A stretch of 64,000 nucleotides of DNA from Adineta steineri. Its lineage: Eukaryota > Rotifera > Eurotatoria > Adinetida > Adinetidae. Within the stretch, counting starts at the first letter, position 1, and each line of letters opens with the position of its first letter. Both the position numbers and the translations under genes were made by a program. The stretch is taken from the NCBI GenBank assembly GCA_905250115.1, contig CAJNOI010000303.1, positions 19,663 to 83,662 of the forward strand, written 5' to 3'. This document shows, piece after piece, positions 15,207 to 27,194 of this stretch. Under the pieces are notes generated by a model. That model worked only from the letters and a program-made list of their open reading frames with translations. It ran no database searches and was not told the DNA's origin.

Positions 15207-15535
15207 TGATATTTTTTTCCTCTTCTCTTTCTCTATTCAAATGATTGAGAAGAACAAATAGTATATACACACACACACATACTCTCTCTCTCTCTTTCCC
15301 TATAGAGAAACGATATTCATCGTTCATCAAGTATATTGGATACATAGATTCCACCAACAGTTGCCTTTTTGTGGCAAGAGAAAGAGAGAGAGAATTTTCT
15401 CTTCCGTTGTATTACAACATCAATTATCTTGAATCACTTGAGACAAATGTCGGTAGTAGTTCTTTGAACTTAAACTTCTTGACGACAGGTTAGAGGTTAT
15501 TTTTCTATTTGTTTTTTTTTTTGATTCGTGTGTCT
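15207..15535. promoter_or_regulatory. Glypican upstream region
   Basis: This short spacer between two same-strand genes carries a (AC)n/(TC)n microsatellite pair at about 15270-15300 and AG runs at about 15379-15393. The glypican promoter presumably lies here. The open frames are microsatellite-derived. Confidence 0.5.
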
Positions 15536-18500
15536 TTATTTATCAAGAGAAAAAACAGGAGTTGATGACATAAAAAAATCTAGTTGAATAGTTGATTGAT
15601 TATCATTTGAACATTTAAAATGATTTATATGATCGATGAATGGAAATGTTGATAAAGTTTCATTATTAAGTAATACACGTTGAACATAAAGATTTGTTGG
15701 AGAATTATTATGCACATTGATTAATAAATTACATTTACCATTATTTCGTGAGATTTTTATACGATCAAATGCTGGACTACCAATTAAATATGTTGATGAA
15801 CCAGAAAGTGGATAAAAACCCATACTTGTAAATATATACCATGCAGACATTGTACCATAATCATCATTACCTGGTAATCCATCAGGCGCATTTGGATAAG
15901 CATGATTTAATAACCAACGTGCATATTTTTGTGTTAAATCAGAACGATTAGCATAATTAAATTGCCAAACGGAAAAAAGATTATGTTCATTACCTGGCCA
16001 ATAATATGGATTAGGTAATAATGTTGTTTTCCATGGTTGTCCACGTTCAAAAAATATCGTTAGTTCTTTAATAAAATTATCTCGACCACCAAATAATTCA
16101 ATCAAACGTGAAGTATTCAAGATTATTCAGTTATGATATCATTTGAAAATAAATGAATGAGTCATTAATCATTGGATATGATTGTCTCAAAAAAAAAGAT
16201 ATATATATATATGTGTTGAGTTTAAACGTCATTTAAATCGATAAGTGTTATCTTTTATTTTTAGTAGGTGTTCCTTCTGTTATCTTGTTTTTATTATCTT
16301 TATACATATAGTCATCTGTTTCTTTGTTGGTAAATATTTTTCTCGCCTTTTTGATAAAAGTATGTAAAATCACACATATCATAAACCATATATAATTCTA
16401 TCAAATTAACTATTTTAATGACTTGTTTGATAGTTTAACTGTGTATTTCAAGCTTCAAAAGATCAAATTTCGATTGACAGTTAATTGAGTGAGATAAATT
16501 GTTTTTTTGATCATCAAAGTTTGACATTTACGAACTATTTTGCGAGTATGATTCGTTTAAAATTTACATTCAATACTATCGTAGCATAGCAGTTTTTATA
16601 TATAATCAAACAGTAGGAAAAAAATCATCTACTTGTTTTCATCGCCTAAGGGATCGAAATATGTTATATATGACACCAATTGAATACAACAAAGATTTTA
16701 TTGAAAAATTTTCAAGTGATTAATGCTTGAGGTACGAACACAAGTACTTTAAGTATTTCCCTATGTTCTGATTATCAATGAACGAAAAAAAAAATATTCC
16801 CTATTCAGTAAGGCATCGTTTTCGCTATGTATATAAAATGATATTTTTCATGATTTAGAATTTGTAGGAACAGTATTGCCTTCTAAAAATCTACTAGATT
16901 ACATAATCTTTAGTGTTCACATGATATTTTAACAAATCTTTATGGGGTACAAAAAATCGATAATGCCAAGCATCACCTTCTATATATCTTTTATCAAATG
17001 GATCAAGAAATTCAAGTTCATTTGATGGACAATGAAAATTGCCTGCTTTATCTTTTGGACAAAAGAAATTTGTTTTATTATCAAAAACATGTTCAAACCA
17101 TGTTCCTCGTTCATAATATTCTTTAGCTTCATCAACCAAACCAGCAGCATTCATAACATTTGCAATAGCCCAATCATCATACGCATAACTTATTGTTAAT
17201 GGTGCTGAAGTTTTTTCCATATCATATGGAACATATTTATATTGAATATATGTTGCCGGATCCCATCGACTATCATGTGCTTGATTTTGATTAGCAACTT
17301 TTCTTAAAGCTTGAACAACTTCTTTTAAATCTAAATTATTATCATTTTCTTTTTTCATAATTAAATCACTGATAAGAACGTCAGCATGTGAACCAAACAT
17401 ACAACCTGTATAACCATTAGCTAAAGGCCATTTTGGTAAATCACCACCTTGCTCAACATTAATCATAATTGAATGTATAATATCATTACCTCGTTGGGCA
17501 TCATGAAAATTAATAAATGGTATTTGTGTACGATGTATATCCCATATGGATAAATCAGTATAAACATGTTGCATATAATCAGGTTTTGTATGAACTTTAC
17601 CATCATATCCAAGGTAAACACCATTTGATTCATCCCATATTGTTGGACTTGATAATGAATGAACAATAGCAGTATTAAACTTTATTTCAGCATCACGATC
17701 CCAATCAGCACTAACCTATATACACATAGAAAGAAAATAAGTTTAAACTCTATTTAATTACTTCAAATCTTGCTAATTCATCAAGCCATTTTTGTTGTAC
17801 AATTGTTCGCATAGAATCGAACGATTGAAGCGTATTTGTTTGTATTTTTAAATTAGTACGTGCTTGTTCTATAGAAACAAAACTTATGCCAACATACATT
17901 GTTACTTGTTCTTGTTCATCAGGTAATATAATATATGCACCTGATGAACATCCATCTATTTCAGTTTGCCCTTCGGTTATTTGTCCATGATTCCATGTAC
18001 CAAATTGAGTCAAATTACTTAATGTAATAACGAAATATGTTGTTACGCCGCCAAAACGTCCTGAAAGTGAACCATCGAAATGAATTAAACCAGTTAGTTC
18101 ATGATTTATTGAATCGATTTTAATATGACTTTCAGTACATACATTGGCTTGTAATGTATAGCTATTATCAATAAGTATGACATGATGTTTATTTTTTATT
18201 TTATCATATGTATAGCGATGTATACCAACTTGTTCCGTAGCTGTTAATTCAACATTTATTTTATGTGTATCAAGATAAACTTGATAATAACCTGGTTCAA
18301 CAACTTCACGTTCATGTTGAAATGCACTACGATAGCCATTTCGTTTAGAAATCATTGCTTGTAAATGTTTAATACTATCTATTTGAACAGGAATAATACC
18401 AACTTCACCATAATCAACTACACCAGCACCAAACATATGTGTATGTGAAAAGATATTTATATGTGAATCAGAATAGTGATAACCAGCTAAATGATTGAAT

Positions 18501-18715
18501 ATAATTGGTATATCCATGGTATTACTAGTATCTGGACCCAAACGAAGAGCACCATATGGACTTTGAACACCTAATGGTAATGAACCTGCACCAAACCCAT
18601 CACCATCTGTACCAATATATAAATTAAGTGGAGGAAATTTCGTATTATTATATTGATACGAAAGATTAATTGCTAATATGAATAGCAAGAAAACCAAAAT
18701 ACATCTTGCAGCCAT
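15536..18715 (-). CDS. Secreted GH92 family alpha-mannosidase
   Basis: Glycoside hydrolase family 92 (calcium-dependent exo-alpha-mannosidase) with an N-terminal signal peptide (ARCILVFLLFILAINL). Exon 1, 17762-18715, carries IGTDGDGFGAGSLPLG, AGYHYSDSHI and FSHTHMFGAG of the N-terminal domain. Exon 2, about 16928-17715, carries the alpha-barrel (WDIHRTQIPF, GSHADVLISD, EGDAWHYRFFVPHKD). Exon 3, 15536-16112, carries SRLIELFGG, YYWPGNEH and the active-site GLPGNDDYGTMSAWYIF followed by MGFYPLSGS. Exons 2 and 3 cannot be joined by a GT-AG intron: no AG lies between the in-frame TGA at 16127-16129 and SRLIELFGG. An AT-AC junction (intron 16113-16927) gives an in-frame 772-aa product of normal family length. 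GH92 is mainly bacterial, so horizontal acquisition is likely. If the junction is not spliced, the gene is broken. Confidence 0.88.
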
Positions 18716-19116
18716 GTAATTTTTTATGATATGACTTTTTTTTGAAAATTTACATAAAACATTTTATGAGAGAATATATCAGCTGGAAATGGATAAAGTG
18801 CGTTCGATTCTTATTTTCTACTCTATTTATGATTATAACAGCATTCTTATTATCACATACATTCTATGATTTATTATTTTAATTTTAACCTACTTATTAA
18901 AAATGTCTCATATACAATGGAGTGCAAATGATTACTCGCTTTAAAAAGTCCCGATTGTAATTCATTTTCAATCAAAATAAAATTTATTTCAATGATAATA
19001 CACAAATCTAATTAGATATTTTTTATTTATACACATATGTATATAAGAAAAGGAAAATATTATAATCTACATTGATATCTAAATATATATATTTAATAAA
19101 TCTTGAAGTACATCAT
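18716..19116. promoter_or_regulatory. GH92 upstream region / BUB1-like 3' flank
   Basis: AT-rich spacer between two same-strand genes with nothing recognisable beyond the expected promoter and 3' UTR functions. Confidence 0.45.
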
Positions 19117-21932
19117 TTAACTTGTTGGTGCTGGTGTCGGTGGTGGTGGCGGTTGAAATTGATTAAGATGTGTATCAAGTTTCATTCGAAACATACTTGC
19201 ATAATCTGTATCTTTCGATTTAATACGTTTAGCTTCTTCAAATAATAATAATTCTAAACGATCAGCCCATGCATTTAAATCGGGTAAATGTTGACAATCC
19301 GGTATATTAAGAAATTCATAAAAAAATTCTTTCCATATATCATGTATACGTTTTGAAAATTTCGCTTTTGTTGTCATTGAACCATCTTGTCGTTGTTCAT
19401 CTTCACATACTGTCATATAACTAAGAAAAACAAGTACATGAATCGAATAAACCATACCAAATAAATCATGCTAAATATTTAAATAATAAAAAAACAATAT
19501 TTTTTTATGAAATTTCATAAATAAAATTACTTGAAAAATCCATGGACGATTATTTAACATTTCAACACAAGCTAATTCTTTTTTCGGTACACATGTTACA
19601 AATGCTGTACCATTATCAAATAGTTTTAAGTCAATTGAACGATTGAAATCAATTAACATTAATGATGGAATCGGTGCACAACTAGCTTTTTTAGTTGAAA
19701 ATGTTGTTGGACTAGAAAATAAGATTATTATAGAAGAAAAGAACAAGATGGTAATCTATATTTACCAGTGAAGTACCATGAAATTATCTGGTTTTACCTG
19801 TAGAAATAAATAAAATTATTAAATAATAAACAGATTTTTTTAAATGAAAGATTTACATCACAATGAATAATACGTAATCGGTGCATGTAATCGAAAATAC
19901 GTAACATTTCAATCGAATAATAAAGTTGATAGCACAATGGAACATACCGATCACGACTAATATGATAATTAGCAAAATCCTATAGAAATAAAAAGAAAGT
20001 TATTATTATGATAACATTACATTCGTTTTTAACTATTATCTAGTAACGTAGTCAAAGAACAAGCCATCTTCTCATAGAATGTACAAGTCACGAAGTCTTA
20101 TCTATATCCAAATTCCTATTTATCTTAGAGATTATTGTAACATACAAGTAAAGTTTGAGGAGCACGTTGCATAAGCATAACACTATAATCATTATATTCG
20201 ATTAAACGATAAACAGTCGGAATTCGTTGATTCTTAAAGAAGAAAAATCAATAAAACATAAATATATAAAAAATGAAACTACATACAAGATCAAATTGAC
20301 CAGCTTTACGAATTGTACGTCGAGATAATTCAGTAAGAATATAAAATTCCCATACAGTCGGTGGGTGTTGAATCTGAATTAAGAAATTAAACATAACATT
20401 CAAATCAACAAAAAGAATATACTGATTACCTTGCAAGCATAGGTTACTTTTGGGTCTGATTCTAATCGAGCTGTAATAACATAACCATAAGCACCTTCGC
20501 CTAATTTTTTTCCAAATTCATAATTTATTCCACCTAGAAGAAAATTTCATATATCAAATTAAAATCTTATTAATCAATAATCATACCTAATTTAACTTTT
20601 TCAATTTTTGTTCCAATTTTATTTTTAGATAAAACTGTTGGTAAGTTTGTTTTTTCAACAGAATAATTTTCCATTATTGCATAATTAATTCCACGTTTAT
20701 CAAGTATTTGTCTTCGTATATGGTCATCAAATGGATCACGTTCATCAACAACAATACAAGACACATCAAGGAAATTTTCATCCAATGTATCATTTATTGG
20801 TACTTGTGATTGACGACGAAGTACTTGATCAATTGTAAATATATTCATTAATGGTGGTACAACTGAGCCACGTCGAATATTACTTGGAATACAACTAACG
20901 CGTTCACCACCCATTAAACTTGTATTTGACATATCAAGCATACTGATAGAAGAAAAAATAATTTTTGTGTTTTAAAAAAACACGAGAAGTTTTACCGAGA
21001 ATATTCAAGACGAACAGCTTCACGACATTCAGGTAATAATTGACAATCGGGGTCATCATCGCTTTCAAGACTAGCTTGTGCACGTATAGGTGATCGTTTT
21101 GTTTTAGGTTCACTTGCCATCATTATTTCGAATGAACTACGTGTCTGAGTTTTTCGTTTTGTTACAGTTGCTCGATTTTTTGGTTTTACTTTCGACTGTT
21201 CCTTTTCATATTCTATTTAAAACATTATCTTAATAGGTTACTTTTTTTAAATTATTAATTATACATACCATTTTTATCCCATTCTTGAAATCGATCAGCA
21301 AAAGCACTGAAAAGAATCATTACTTTATAAAAAACGTATTTTTTCAACAAACATACCGATAAGCTTTATCAATTTCAGCACATTCATCATGATCAATAAC
21401 AAATTTCTTTGCTTCTTCATAGATTCCCCATGCACCAGCCCAATTTAATTCATTTTCTTCAGTATATTCAGCCCAATCAATCCATAAATGTGCATATTTA
21501 ACACCGACTTGTTTTTTATAAAATAATCCATACCATAGTCCTTTATCTACAGACATTTCAGGCTAAAAAATAAAATTCTATATCAAATAGAATATCAACA
21601 CGAAAACTTACAATTAAAAGACAAATTTCAGCAAAATCTTTATTCTTAATTTGTTCAGAATTATTTTCAAATTTTTCAAGACATTTTAAGCATATTGGAT
21701 AAAGAATTTGATTATTAGCTAATGTATTTTCACCATTATTATCTTCAGGTAATACATCTTGTATAGCAGCTAGATATCTTTGAAAGAAAGAAATAATTGA
21801 ATAAAATCTTATTCAATATTAATAAATGTATACATACGGTAACCAAAGATCAGAAACTTCATTTGTACCATTGTACAATTTTAAACGTTTATCAAATTCA
21901 TGTTGAAGTTCAGCAAGAGTTGGTTTTGTCAT
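19117..21932 (-). CDS. BUB1: BUB1/BUBR1-type spindle checkpoint kinase
   Basis: Kinetochore protein of the spindle assembly checkpoint. Thirteen exons join in frame to 681 aa, shorter than vertebrate BUB1. The N-terminal Mad3/BUB1 TPR-like domain includes LWLPYLAAIQD, GLWYGLFYKKQVG, YAHLWIDWAEY and GAWGIYEEAKKF. A basic, Ser-rich linker with KRSPIR follows, then a kinase domain with GEGAYGYV, Lys in YACKIQ, WEFYILTEL, the catalytic loop IIHCDVKPDNF, LMLIDFNRSIDLKLF (DFN at the DFG position) and VEMLNNRPW, which is diagnostic for BUB1. The protein ends in a Pro-rich tail. No KEN box is seen in the N-terminal domain, which favours BUB1 over BUBR1/Mad3. One exon (19766-19797) is just 32 nt. The neighbour upstream on the same strand is the CoA-transferase. 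Confidence 0.9.
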
Positions 21933-22295
21933 GCTTAAAATAAAGACAGTGACTGTTTGATAGAATAGATTATTAAACACAAGAGAGAAATTTTAATGAA
22001 CCAATTCTATTACCGCTCTTTGTTCATAAATGACAAGTCAATGAGAATATATCTGTTAATATTTTTTCAAATAAATAAAAATATATAATAAATAGTTGAA
22101 GTTTTTGATTTTTCATGAAATACTAAATTATAGTTTAAGATTATTTCAAATTAATAGATGGAGCTACTGTGTGACATAATATAATAACAGATATATGCTA
22201 AAGTAAATTACTGTTTTGGAATATTCATGTAGATTTATCTTTTTTTATTTCTTAAAACATTAACAATCAAATATACATTTCCTATTTAACATATT
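21933..22295. promoter_or_regulatory. BUB1-like upstream region
   Basis: Short AT-rich spacer upstream of BUB1-like and downstream of the CoA-transferase stop. No other feature seen. Confidence 0.45.
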
Positions 22296-23928
22296 TTAAT
22301 ACAACGCTTTGAAACGTTTATATGCAGCACGTTCTAGCGATTCACGATGATTTGGATGAGCTAATTCAATCAATGCTTTTGCTCTTTGTTGACAATTTTT
22401 TCCAAATAAATTTGCTACACCATATTCAGTTACAACATAATGAACATGAGCTCGTGTTGTCGTCACCGCAGCACCTGGTTTTAACTGTACAAAAACAATT
22501 ATTTCTTTTTTATTCTTATTAAATATATATACTAAATTAAACATACCATGTTAACAATACGTGAAATACCTTTTGGTGTTTGTGAAGGTAATGCAATAAT
22601 AGGTTTTCCATGTTTACTTAAACCAGCACCACGCATAAAATCCATTTGTCCACCAACACCTGAATATTGCATTGTTCCTAATGAATCAGCACAAATTTGT
22701 CCAGTTAAATCAATTTCTAATGCAGAATTAATTGCACACATTCGTGGATTTCGACGAATTTGAGCAGGATCATTTGTAACCGAAACATCCAATGAGAGAA
22801 CATTTGGATTATCATTAACAAAATCATATAATTTCTTTGTTCCCAATATGAATGTACATGTGGTTTTACCTGGATGAAAATGTTTATATCGATTTGTAAT
22901 AACACCATTTTCTAATAATGGTATAACACCATCGGATAATACTTCTGTTGCTATACTCAAATCTTTATGATTATCAAGACACGTTAAAATAGAATTGGGA
23001 ATTGGTCCAATACCTAACTGAACTAGAAATATAAAAATATTCTCGATATTTGAAGTTTAACAATCGAATTTTTTAATAGTCAATGAAACTTACGTGTACT
23101 TCGATCATCAATTAATTCTGCTACTTTTTTTCCAATTTTTCTTTCTATTTGAGTAATTTGTTTTGAATAATTCAATTCAATCAATGGTTCATCATATTCA
23201 ACATAAGCATCAATTTCATTCATATGTAAAAATGTATCACCATGTACTCGTGGCATATGACGATTGATTTGTGCAAAGACTTTTTTAGCATTTCTTATAG
23301 CTGCTTGTGTTACTTCAACTGAAATACCAAGTGAACAATAACCATGTTGATCTGGTGGTGAAACTTGAATTAAAGCAGCATCAAGTGGAAGAATATTTTC
23401 ATCGAAAAGACGAGGCATTTCATTTAAGAATGTTGGAATATATGATGCAGCACCATTCGTTATTGATGATCGAACAAAAGATGATGCAAAAAGACTATTA
23501 TTAAAAAAACTATCTTTTAATTCAGGATTAGTAAAGGTATCATCCAGCGGATTAACACTTATAATTTCAACACGTCGAAGATCACCAGCACGATTTGCTA
23601 GAAGACGATTAAGATATCGTGGACTACCACCACATCCTTAATGATAAAATAAAATAAAATAATTATATCTTATCTATTCTATAGCAAAAGAATTGATTGA
23701 TAGGTTCTCATGAGATTAGTTGAATTCATTTCTATAAATCTTGATATCCTATATTTAGTTCAAACGACGGAAGTATACATATTTTCTAGTAACATTTAAC
23801 AATTCATATTTTCTTTATCATAGTTTAGACATAGAGTTTACTTTTATTTTTACATATTCTATAGACTTACCATGTACAAAAACACGTGCACCGGATTTGA
23901 TAAGAGATAAAGCTTGATCAATAACCAT
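22296..23928 (-). CDS. Acetyl-CoA hydrolase / 4-hydroxybutyrate CoA-transferase
   Basis: CoA-transferase family I enzyme. Four exons (23871-23928, 23094-23636, 22547-23022, 22296-22484) join in frame to 421 aa. Signatures: IKSGARVFVHGGCGGSP at the N-terminus, LIQVSPPDQHGYCSLGISV, the IGPIPN segment (LGIGPIPNSIL), and a C-terminal half with TEVLSDGVIPLL, YSGVGGQMDFMRGA (the usual catalytic Glu/Gly-rich region lies in this half), AHVHYVVTEYGVANLFG and AHPNHRESL. In animals such enzymes are mitochondrial and move CoA between acyl groups such as acetate, succinate or 4-hydroxybutyrate; the substrate here is not resolved. The frame stays open upstream of the chosen ATG to 24003, where TTGCAG could be an acceptor, so a presequence exon may be missing. 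Confidence 0.88.
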
Positions 23929-24525
23929 TCTTATCAATATTCTATATTTTCTGTTATGGAAAGAAAAACTAAAATATTCGACTAGGTGTCTCTTTTTCTG
24001 CAATTCTAAATGAAAACCATCACAAATAGTTGGACTTCGTAAATAAATAATAATATATCCTAACCTTGACTAAAAAGTGGCGTACATCTACTTCGATGGA
24101 ACGTAAAACGTATTAAATAAAAAAAAGTTTTTCTTTTCTTCTTTCGTTTTTTTTATTCCTTCCATCCATTCATTCATTCTGTTTATCTCTTGTTATTCAA
24201 TGTTCCCCTCTTATTTTTTACCTAGGCATCACATTACACATAGTTCGTCTTCCTATTTACTTTTGTCGTTCGGATTTTTTTCTTTCTTATATATTCGAGG
24301 CCATATGATAAGAATTCTAATATACAAGGAAAAAAAACAGTAAATGACCTTTAATTTTCGTTTTAAAATGTCAATTATTTGTTGTAATATCAAGAATTTC
24401 ATTCATCACAGTATAGATTATATTTTTCAACGTTAACCACAAAGAAAAAGAAACAGAATTAATAAACATATATGCACACTCAAAAAAAAAGAAGAAGAAA
24501 CGAAAAAGAAAACATGTTATTTTTG
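23929..24525. other. Spacer upstream of CoA-transferase; MEIS 3' flank
   Basis: Contains the open upstream extension of the CoA-transferase frame (to 24003) and a pyrimidine-rich stretch at about 24120-24190. No other feature recognised. Confidence 0.4.
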
Positions 24526-27194
24526 CTATTCTCCACTTTCTTGTCCATGATAAGGTGATGAAGATGATGGAGATATACCATGTTGTATTGATGTAGTATT
24601 ATTACCAACAGCAGCAACTGCTGCTGCTGCAGCTGCAGCCGCAAAAAATGAACTTGGATGCATCGATGGACATGATGGATAAGATGTTGGCGGTGGACAA
24701 TAAGCTGATGTAGCAGCCATTTCATCATAAAGATCTTCAAAAGAAAGATATAGACAAATTAAAAATATCATACATCTATATACATACTTGGTTGAAATCC
24801 ATATGGTGTTCGAGTTGGATCAAATGTATGATAAGGATTTGTAGTCATTAAATCATTATAATCCGATCCCATTACTAAAAAATAAAATAGAATTCAACAT
24901 ACAGCATGTATTTTAATGTACATACAAAAGAAGAAGAACATAAACATATGTCATACATAGGCTTCATTAACAGTATATACTAGTATCTCTTTGATAGAAA
25001 ATAATTCAACTGATATTTCGATACTCATGCTTTCTCTAATTTTTTTTTGTTGTCAAATCACACAGGAAAATTCATGCATATCATACTAAATTTTCATGTA
25101 TTCAAAAAACGAACCTTTATGTGTAATCGCTATAGGAAAAAATTCAATTAGAAAAACAGATTAGCAAAATGATTTTTATTTAATCTTACCAGCTCGATTC
25201 GATTGATCAATCATTGGTTGTACAATTCTTCTACGAGCATTAATAAACCTTTGAAAAAAAAGAAGAAGGAAAATGATATTTTACTGGAAATAGCTAAAAC
25301 AGCTGCATTTATTCTTTTATCGTAATCCGTCAAACAGACGTTTCTACCTGTCAACACTATGTTTACAACAGAGAAGAACAAAAAAAATGATTAATGACTT
25401 TAAGCATCATCTCTCTGTGAAAGAAGAACAATCCTAATGATCGTTGTGTATATATATATACATATATATATATAGATCAAGCACAGCTGCATGATTGAAA
25501 AAAAATTTCCGCAGCGTTAACTATTTTTAACACGGTTCGTCACGAACAATTGATGAGATGGAACGTAACTGTGTGAATTGATTAACCCAAACGATTACGA
25601 CACTTCCATCTCATACTAAGAAGGATTATTGAAGCAAAACTTAAATAATAGAACGTACCAATTATTAACTTGTAAAATATTTAGATTTGTTTCTCGAGCT
25701 AAAATTTTCTTTTGTTCTTCAGATGGATATGGATGCTTAAAGAAAAAAGAAGGATATGATTATTAGATTTAAATTAGTGCAATAAATCTTACATTTAAAT
25801 GTTGAAATAACCATGCACGCATCAATGATGTTGCTGCTTTGGGAAAAATACCACGTTTCTTTTGACGACGTTTATTATTATCATCATTTTCTTCATAATA
25901 ATCACCTTCGATTGAACTTTCAAAATTCTCACTACTTTTATCTGTTTCATCAATTGATTGATGAGAATATTGAATTGTTGATGATGGCATATAATTATTA
26001 GGTTGTTGAATAGATAAGAATTGTTGTTGTTGTTGTTGTTGTTGATGATGATTATGATGAGGATGATGATGTTGTATTGGACTTCGCGATTCTGATGAAT
26101 CAGAATTTGATTTTAATGTTTGATTATGATCATTTGTTGATGTTTGAGACAATGAACGCACCTGATTAGGGTATATAGATTAGATTTATCTTTGATTATC
26201 ATCTTTCTTTTTTTTTAAAAAAATCATCGAACCGCAACTATATATGATTTAATCGAATCGTAGTTTATCACATACACTCATCGATAATGACTATGTTTCG
26301 AATGAAGGTCGTTATACACTCTTTTTGTGATTATCGGAATTAATATAAAAAAGTTTAAAATCTTAACTACTTAAGTTTATTTGTAATAATATTCTTACCG
26401 ATTTAATATCTTGTTCATAATCATGATTACTCATTTCACTTTGTTCATCATCAGATTTCGAAAAACTTAAATCTCGATCATCCATAATGATATCCCTTTA
26501 GGAGAAAAAAGGAAAGATATATTATCTATCTATTTATTTTTTGGTCTAATAAACTTACATAGGCATTTTTCCTTTTAATAAATGAATATAACGTTGACAA
26601 AAATTATCGCATAATTCATGGACTTTTTCTAATTCAAGTAAATGAAATCTTAAAATTTGTATTGCTTGTATCATCTAAAAAGAAATGTTTCTCAGTCTTG
26701 TTTACATTCTACTATTTAAATAAACAATACATACAAGACTATCAATTTCAGGATTTGATGTTTGACATGGTAAATGTTCTTTTGTTAACTATGAGAGAAA
26801 ATAAATTCTAAAAAAAACGGAATTATTTTTAAATTTTACTTGTTTTGTAAATTCAACAACATCTTCACTAAATGATGTAAGTGAACATGCATAATTTGGA
26901 TTATTTGCATCACGTGATGAATTTGTTGCTAATTCACATTTATCAAATATGATAGCAAGTAAAGGAAAAAGTGGATGACTAAAGATAGAGAGAGAAATAA
27001 AATAAAATAAAATTGAAAAATTTTAAGTTCAATTTTTCTTTATACTTATAAATAATATCTTTATCAAGTTTATTTGAATCTGTATTATTTGTTGTCGTTG
27101 TTGTCGGTTGTAATAATGTTGTCTGCGAAGGATTATATTGTTGATAATAAAAATTTGTTGTATTTGTCGTCATGATATTATCAAAAGAGGACAT
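24526..27194 (-). CDS. MEIS/homothorax TALE homeobox transcription factor
   Basis: TALE-class homeodomain factor and PBX/Hox cofactor. Eleven exons join in frame to 456 aa: 27046-27194, 26840-26978, 26735-26788, 26559-26674, 26399-26495, 25793-26161, 25659-25735, 25190-25248, 25115-25129, 24788-24874, 24526-24734. The MEIS N-terminal (PBX-interaction) domain shows [38 protein letters not shown] and [13 protein letters not shown]. An acidic/Ser linker with poly-His/Gln tracts follows ([17 protein letters not shown]). The homeodomain reads [35 protein letters not shown] and [18 protein letters not shown], with the TALE PYP loop. The C-terminal region holds a poly-Ala tract and ends in GQESGE. 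An AG acceptor shortly upstream of the start ATG suggests a 5' UTR intron. Confidence 0.94.
25115..25129 (-). other. 15-nt cassette-like microexon after the MEIS homeodomain
   Basis: On the minus strand a TTTTTTCCTATAG acceptor precedes fifteen bases (AITHK in context) and a GTTCGT donor follows. Inclusion gives NRA-AITHK-VMGSD; skipping gives NRAVMGSD, which resembles the SNRAV sequence of other MEIS proteins. Either choice keeps the frame. Confidence 0.65.

Noticed and set aside
15536-16927. Simple GT-AG intron using the GTAATC donor after KDY in the GH92 gene
   Set aside because: No AG acceptor exists in frame between the TGA at 16127-16129 and the conserved SRLIELFGG; downstream AGs are in the wrong phase.
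25440-25475. (TA)n run as a possible regulatory element
   Set aside because: Simple microsatellite within a MEIS intron, common in AT-rich DNA.
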